This document shows positions 60,313-64,000 of a DNA stretch of 64,000 nt, one piece after another. The notes below the pieces were generated by a model. The model had not been told where the DNA came from, made no database searches, and saw only the letters and a list, made by a program, of their open reading frames with translations. The stretch spans positions 735,001 through 799,000 of the forward strand of contig NC_019974.1 of NCBI RefSeq assembly GCF_000328685.1, written 5' to 3'. This DNA comes from Natronococcus occultus SP4. GTDB taxonomy: Archaea > Halobacteriota > Halobacteria > Halobacteriales > Natrialbaceae. The position numbers and the translations under genes were made by a program. Every line of letters starts with the position of its first letter. Position 1 is the stretch's first letter.

Positions 60313-61677
60313 ATGACGCGGGTGATACACACGGGCGACACCCACATCGGGTACCAGCAGTACAACTCGCCCGAGCGACGACGGGACTTTCTGTCGGCCT
60401 TCCGGAGCGTGGCCGAGGACGCGATCGACGACGACGTGGATGCGGTGATCCACGCCGGCGACCTCTTTCACGACCGCCGGCCGAACCTGGTCGACCTCCA
60501 GGGGACTGTCGAGATCCTCCGGGACCTCGAGGAGGCCGACGTCCCCTTCCTCGCCGTCGTCGGCAACCACGAGGGGAAACGCGACGCACAGTGGCTCGAC
60601 CTCTTTTCTGATCTCGGGCTCGCGATCCGGCTGGGTGCCGAGCCGTACATGCTCGACGACGTCGCGCTCTACGGCCTGGACTTCGTGCCCCGCTCCCGAC
60701 GCGAGAATCTCGAGTACGAGTTCGATCCGGTTCCCGACGAGGCCGACCACGCCGCGCTCGTGAGCCACGGGCTCTTCGAGCCGTTCCCCCACGCCGACTG
60801 GGACACCGAACGCCTCCTAACGGAGGCGACCGTCGAGTTCGACGCCGTACTACTTGGGGACAACCATCACCCTGACACCGCCGAGCTGGAGGGAACGTGG
60901 GTCACGTACTGCGGCTCCACCGAGCGGGCGAGCGCAAGCGAACGCGAGGACCGTGGGTACAACCTCGTCGAGTTCGAGCCCGGTGAGGAGCCGGCGATCC
61001 GTCGCCGCGGGATCAAGGCGACCCGCGAGTTCGTCTTCGTCGACGTCGATCTCGCCGAGGGCGAGGGCGTCGACCGGGTGCAAGAGCGGGTTCACCAGCA
61101 CGACCTCGAGGACGCGGTCGTCATCGTGACCGTCGAGGGCGAGGGGAGGCCGATCACGCCCGCAGCCGTCGAGGAGCTCGCGCTCGATCGCGGCGCGCTC
61201 GTCGCCCGCGTCAACGATCGCCGGGAGCTGCCCGACGAGGACGCCGACGTCTCGGTCAGTTTCGCGAATCCGGACGACGCGGTCCGCAAGCGCGTCCGCG
61301 AGCTGGGGCTCAGCGACGCCGCCCGCGAGCTCGACCGCACGGTTCGAAACGACGACCTCGCCGACGCGAACGTCCGCGAGCGCGTCGAGCGACGGGTGCG
61401 GGAGCTCCTCGAGGACGACGACACCGCGTTCGAACCCGCTCCCAACCGGGAGCCGGACGACGCCGACACGACGGCGGTCGCGGCTCGGGAGGGCGAGACC
61501 GACGCCGACCTCGAGGAGTCCGCGTCCGCAGCCGACGGCGACGCGGACGACGACGACGCGAGCGCGGGCAAGGACGACGCGACCGATCCGTCCCCCGCGG
61601 ATTCCGAGGCCGGTTCCGAGTCGGGATCGACGCCGAGTGCCGACAGTGAGTACGCCTCGCTGGGTGATTTCGAATGA
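60313..61677 (+). CDS. mre11: DNA repair nuclease Mre11
   Basis: 454 residues. It resects DNA ends with Rad50. The phosphoesterase motifs are in order: [13 protein letters not shown] (8-20), [21 protein letters not shown], and later [11 protein letters not shown] and [13 protein letters not shown], with the two-metal ligands. After about residue 380 the tail is low complexity, rich in Asp, Ala and Glu ([20 protein letters not shown]). The stop overlaps the rad50 ATG by four bases (ATGA). The overlap ensures equal expression of both partners. Confidence 0.93.
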   Translation: MTRVIHTGDTHIGYQQYNSPERRRDFLSAFRSVAEDAIDDDVDAVIHAGDLFHDRRPNLVDLQGTVEILRDLEEADVPFLAVVGNHEGKRDAQWLDLFSDLGLAIRLGAEPYMLDDVALYGLDFVPRSRRENLEYEFDPVPDEADHAALVSHGLFEPFPHADWDTERLLTEATVEFDAVLLGDNHHPDTAELEGTWVTYCGSTERASASEREDRGYNLVEFEPGEEPAIRRRGIKATREFVFVDVDLAEGEGVDRVQERVHQHDLEDAVVIVTVEGEGRPITPAAVEELALDRGALVARVNDRRELPDEDADVSVSFANPDDAVRKRVRELGLSDAARELDRTVRNDDLADANVRERVERRVRELLEDDDTAFEPAPNREPDDADTTAVAAREGETDADLEESASAADGDADDDDASAGKDDATDPSPADSEAGSESGSTPSADSEYASLGDFE

Positions 61678-64000
61678 GGGTCGAGCGCGTCCGCCTACGG
61701 AACTTCAAGTGTTACGGCGAGGCCGAGCTCGACCTCGACCGGGGCGTGACGATCGTCCACGGCGTCAACGGCAGCGGAAAGTCGACGCTGCTCGAGGCCG
61801 TCTTCTTCGCGCTGTACGGCTCGAAAGCGCTGGACGAGCGCACGCTCGACGACGTGATCACGACCGGGGAAGAGGAGTGTGAGGTCGCGGTTCGCTTCAC
61901 CCACGACGGTCGCGAGTACCGCGCCGAACGCCGGCTCAAGCTACGGGGCGACCGCGCGACGACGACCAAGTGCGTCCTCGAGACGCCGACCGAGACGATC
62001 GAGGGCGCCCGTGACGTCCGCACGGAGGTCACCCGCCTGCTGCGGATGGACGCCGAGGCGTTCGTCAACTGCGCGTACGTCCGCCAGGGCGAGGTAAACA
62101 AGCTGATCCACGCCTCGCCGGGCGAGCGCCAGGACATGATCGACGACCTCCTGCAGCTGGGCGCGCTCGAGGAGTACCGCGAGCGCGCCAGCGACGCCCG
62201 GCTCGGGGTCAAGTCGGTGCTCGACGGCCAGCGGGAAGTCCTCGAGGATCTCCATGGACAGATCGAGCGCAAGGAAGCCCAGGACCTCCACGAGCAGCTC
62301 AACGAGCTCGAGTCGCGCCACGCCGACGTCGTCTCGAAGATCGATCGCTTCGAGTCCCAGCGCGAGGATGCACGCGACAGCCTCGAGACGGCGACGGACG
62401 TCCTCGAGCGTCACGAGGAGACCCGCGAGGAGCTGGCCGAGCTCGCCGAAGAGATCGAGACGCTGCGCTCGAAGATCGACGACACCGAGCGAAAGCGCGA
62501 GGACGCCGGACAGCGACTGCGCGAGCGCCGCGAGCGCCGCGAGGAGCTGACCGACGAGCGCGACGAGCTGCTCGCCGAGACCGACCTCGGAACGGACGAC
62601 GCCGGGGTCGTCGAGAACCGTATCGAGAGCCTCGAGGACCGCGACGAGGAGCTGCGCGACGAGCTCGAGGACGCCCGCGTCGCGATCACGGAGCGCAAGG
62701 GGGGCGTCGAGCGGCTCCGCGAGGAGGCCGACCAGCTCGACTCCCGTGCCGAGACGAAACGCGAGGAAGCCGACGAGCTCGACGCCGAGCTCGAGGACGC
62801 GGTCGAATCGATCGAACAACGGGAGGCGAAACTCGACGAGCTCGACGCGGAGATCGACGCCGCTCGCGACGCGTTCGACGACGCACCGATCGCGTTCGGC
62901 GAGGCCGAGAGCTCCCTCGAGGACCTCGAGGACGACCGCGAAGAGCTCGTCTCGACGCACAACGACGTCACCGCCGAGATCAGGTCCGTCGAGAACGCGA
63001 TCGCGGAGGGCGAACGACTGCTCGAGGAGGGGAAGTGTCCCGAGTGTGGCCAGGACGTGACCGACTCGCCCCACGTCGACGTCCTCGACGAGAAACGCGA
63101 CCGGCTCGCCGAGCTCGAGGAGCGCCGCGAGGAGCTGACCGACGAGCGTGCCGACCTCGAGGAGCGCATCGAGCGCACCGAGGCGCTCCGCGAGGCCGAA
63201 CGGCGGGTCGATCGGCTCGAGGAGAACCGCGAGAACGTCGCCCAGCTGGTCGCGGAGAAGCGAGACGCACTCGAGGAGCGCCGCGAGCAGCGCGCGGCGC
63301 TCCGGGAAGAGGCCGACGAGCACGAGCGCGAGGCCGAGACGAAACGCGAGGAGGCCGCCCAGCTCGAGGACGAGCTCGCGGACGCACGGACCGAGCTCGG
63401 GGAGATAAACGCCGAGCGTGGCGATATCAAAGCGGAGCTCGAGACGCTCCGCCGCGTCTCCGAGATCGAAAGCGAGCGAAGCGAGCTCGAACGCGAGCTG
63501 GAGAACATTCGGGAGCGACGGGCCGACTGGGAGACGATGAACGAGGAGCGTCGCGACCAGCTCGCCTCGAAACGTGAGCGAAAGCGCGAGCTCGAAAGCG
63601 AGTTCGACGACGAGCGGATCGAGCAGGCCCGCAGCGAGAAACAAAATGCCGAGGACTACCTCGAGCGGGTCGACGAGAAGCTCGCGGAACTCGAGGACGA
63701 TCGCGACGAACTCCAGGGCCGAATCGGTGGCGTCGAGGAGAAAATCGAGGAGCTCGAACGGCTCCGAGAGCGTCTCGAGGCCGTCGAAAAGCGTTGCGAG
63801 CGGCTCGGCTCGCTGTACGACGAGGCCGAAACCCTCCAGACGACCTACGGCGAGTTGCGCGCGGAGCTGCGCCAGCGAAACGTCGAGACCCTCGAACGGC
63901 TGCTCAACGAGACGTTCGATCTGGTCTACCAGAACGACTCCTACGCCGCGATCGATCTGGACGGCGAGTATCGCCTGACGGTCTACCAGAAGGACGGCGA
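61674..64000 (+). CDS. rad50: DNA double-strand break repair ATPase Rad50 (partial, runs off the end)
   Basis: 775 codons are inside the window and no stop is reached. The N-terminal ABC part starts [20 protein letters not shown] with Walker [10 protein letters not shown] (about 32-40) and [13 protein letters not shown] as the Q-loop region. Two coiled-coil arms flank the zinc hook CPEC (455-458). The second coil is followed by [17 protein letters not shown], the start of the C-terminal ATPase half, at the window end. The C-terminal Walker B lies outside. With Mre11 it holds and processes broken DNA. Confidence 0.95.
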   Translation, partial: MRVERVRLRNFKCYGEAELDLDRGVTIVHGVNGSGKSTLLEAVFFALYGSKALDERTLDDVITTGEEECEVAVRFTHDGREYRAERRLKLRGDRATTTKCVLETPTETIEGARDVRTEVTRLLRMDAEAFVNCAYVRQGEVNKLIHASPGERQDMIDDLLQLGALEEYRERASDARLGVKSVLDGQREVLEDLHGQIERKEAQDLHEQLNELESRHADVVSKIDRFESQREDARDSLETATDVLERHEETREELAELAEEIETLRSKIDDTERKREDAGQRLRERRERREELTDERDELLAETDLGTDDAGVVENRIESLEDRDEELRDELEDARVAITERKGGVERLREEADQLDSRAETKREEADELDAELEDAVESIEQREAKLDELDAEIDAARDAFDDAPIAFGEAESSLEDLEDDREELVSTHNDVTAEIRSVENAIAEGERLLEEGKCPECGQDVTDSPHVDVLDEKRDRLAELEERREELTDERADLEERIERTEALREAERRVDRLEENRENVAQLVAEKRDALEERREQRAALREEADEHEREAETKREEAAQLEDELADARTELGEINAERGDIKAELETLRRVSEIESERSELERELENIRERRADWETMNEERRDQLASKRERKRELESEFDDERIEQARSEKQNAEDYLERVDEKLAELEDDRDELQGRIGGVEEKIEELERLRERLEAVEKRCERLGSLYDEAETLQTTYGELRAELRQRNVETLERLLNETFDLVYQNDSYAAIDLDGEYRLTVYQKDG

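Overview
The window is chromosomal DNA of an extremely halophilic archaeon (class Halobacteria). It has high GC, strongly acidic predicted proteins and short or absent leaders behind TATA boxes. It carries archaeal housekeeping genes: aIF5B, PAN, Nob1, Pus10, TrmY, ArcS, split GMP synthetase and Mre11/Rad50. Most of it is ordinary core genome, densely packed, often with abutting or overlapping genes. I cannot name the genus from sequence alone.

Layout. 1-1.8 kb: end of lysA, an SPW-type membrane protein and an M20 peptidase probably of lysine synthesis. 1.9-3.8 kb: a histidine kinase whose first PAS domain carries the photoactive-cysteine signature of LOV blue-light sensors. 4-7.2 kb: divergent purB and purHN. 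7.1-9.3 kb: an AT-richer accessory island with a 51-bp duplication of the purHN end, an IS1341-like end remnant, a HalOD1 gene, a Bat-type HTH regulator and a TATA-driven hairpin that looks like a small RNA gene. 9.3-18.4 kb: Usp protein, carA with a divergent Lrp regulator and palindromic operator, PHP protein, lipid kinase, IPP isomerase lacking the usual active-site Cys, CAP protein, MDR dehydrogenase, MoaB-like and 5-FCL-like genes. 18.8-21.7 kb: pyrG, guaAB and a small-gene operon. 22-27.6 kb: aIF5B, PRC-barrel, Nob1 and a CPBP protease. 27.6-29.3 kb: a truncated tnpB whose 3' part is an array of hairpins resembling an omega RNA, next to a second Bat-type regulator. 29.3-42 kb: pgi, FAD monooxygenase, secFD, Ca/Na exchanger, rnhB, S9 peptidase, pus10 and an HtrA-like lipoprotein. 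42-46 kb: small proteins, trmY, tRNA-Pro(CGG) with a nearby copy of its anticodon arm, an internally duplicated protein, PadR and NUDIX. 46.1-49.0 kb: two tandem paralogous secreted proteins built from ENDVADDE-type acidic repeats alternating with beta-rich modules. 49.3-53.4 kb: tgtA and arcS for archaeosine. 53.5-64 kb: Tat-exported M14 carboxypeptidase, NmrA-like protein behind a leader ORF, guaAA, PAN, a winged-helix regulator, mre11 and the start of rad50.

How genes fit together. purB, purHN, guaAA, guaAB, carA and pyrG cover several steps of nucleotide synthesis. pus10 with trmY (positions 54/55) and tgtA with arcS (position 15) modify tRNA. secF/secD drive export that the several Sec, Tat and lipoprotein-type exported proteins would use. 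The least explained parts are the twin acidic-repeat proteins, the 8.8-kb hairpin RNA candidate and the tnpB remnant with its RNA-like 3' end.
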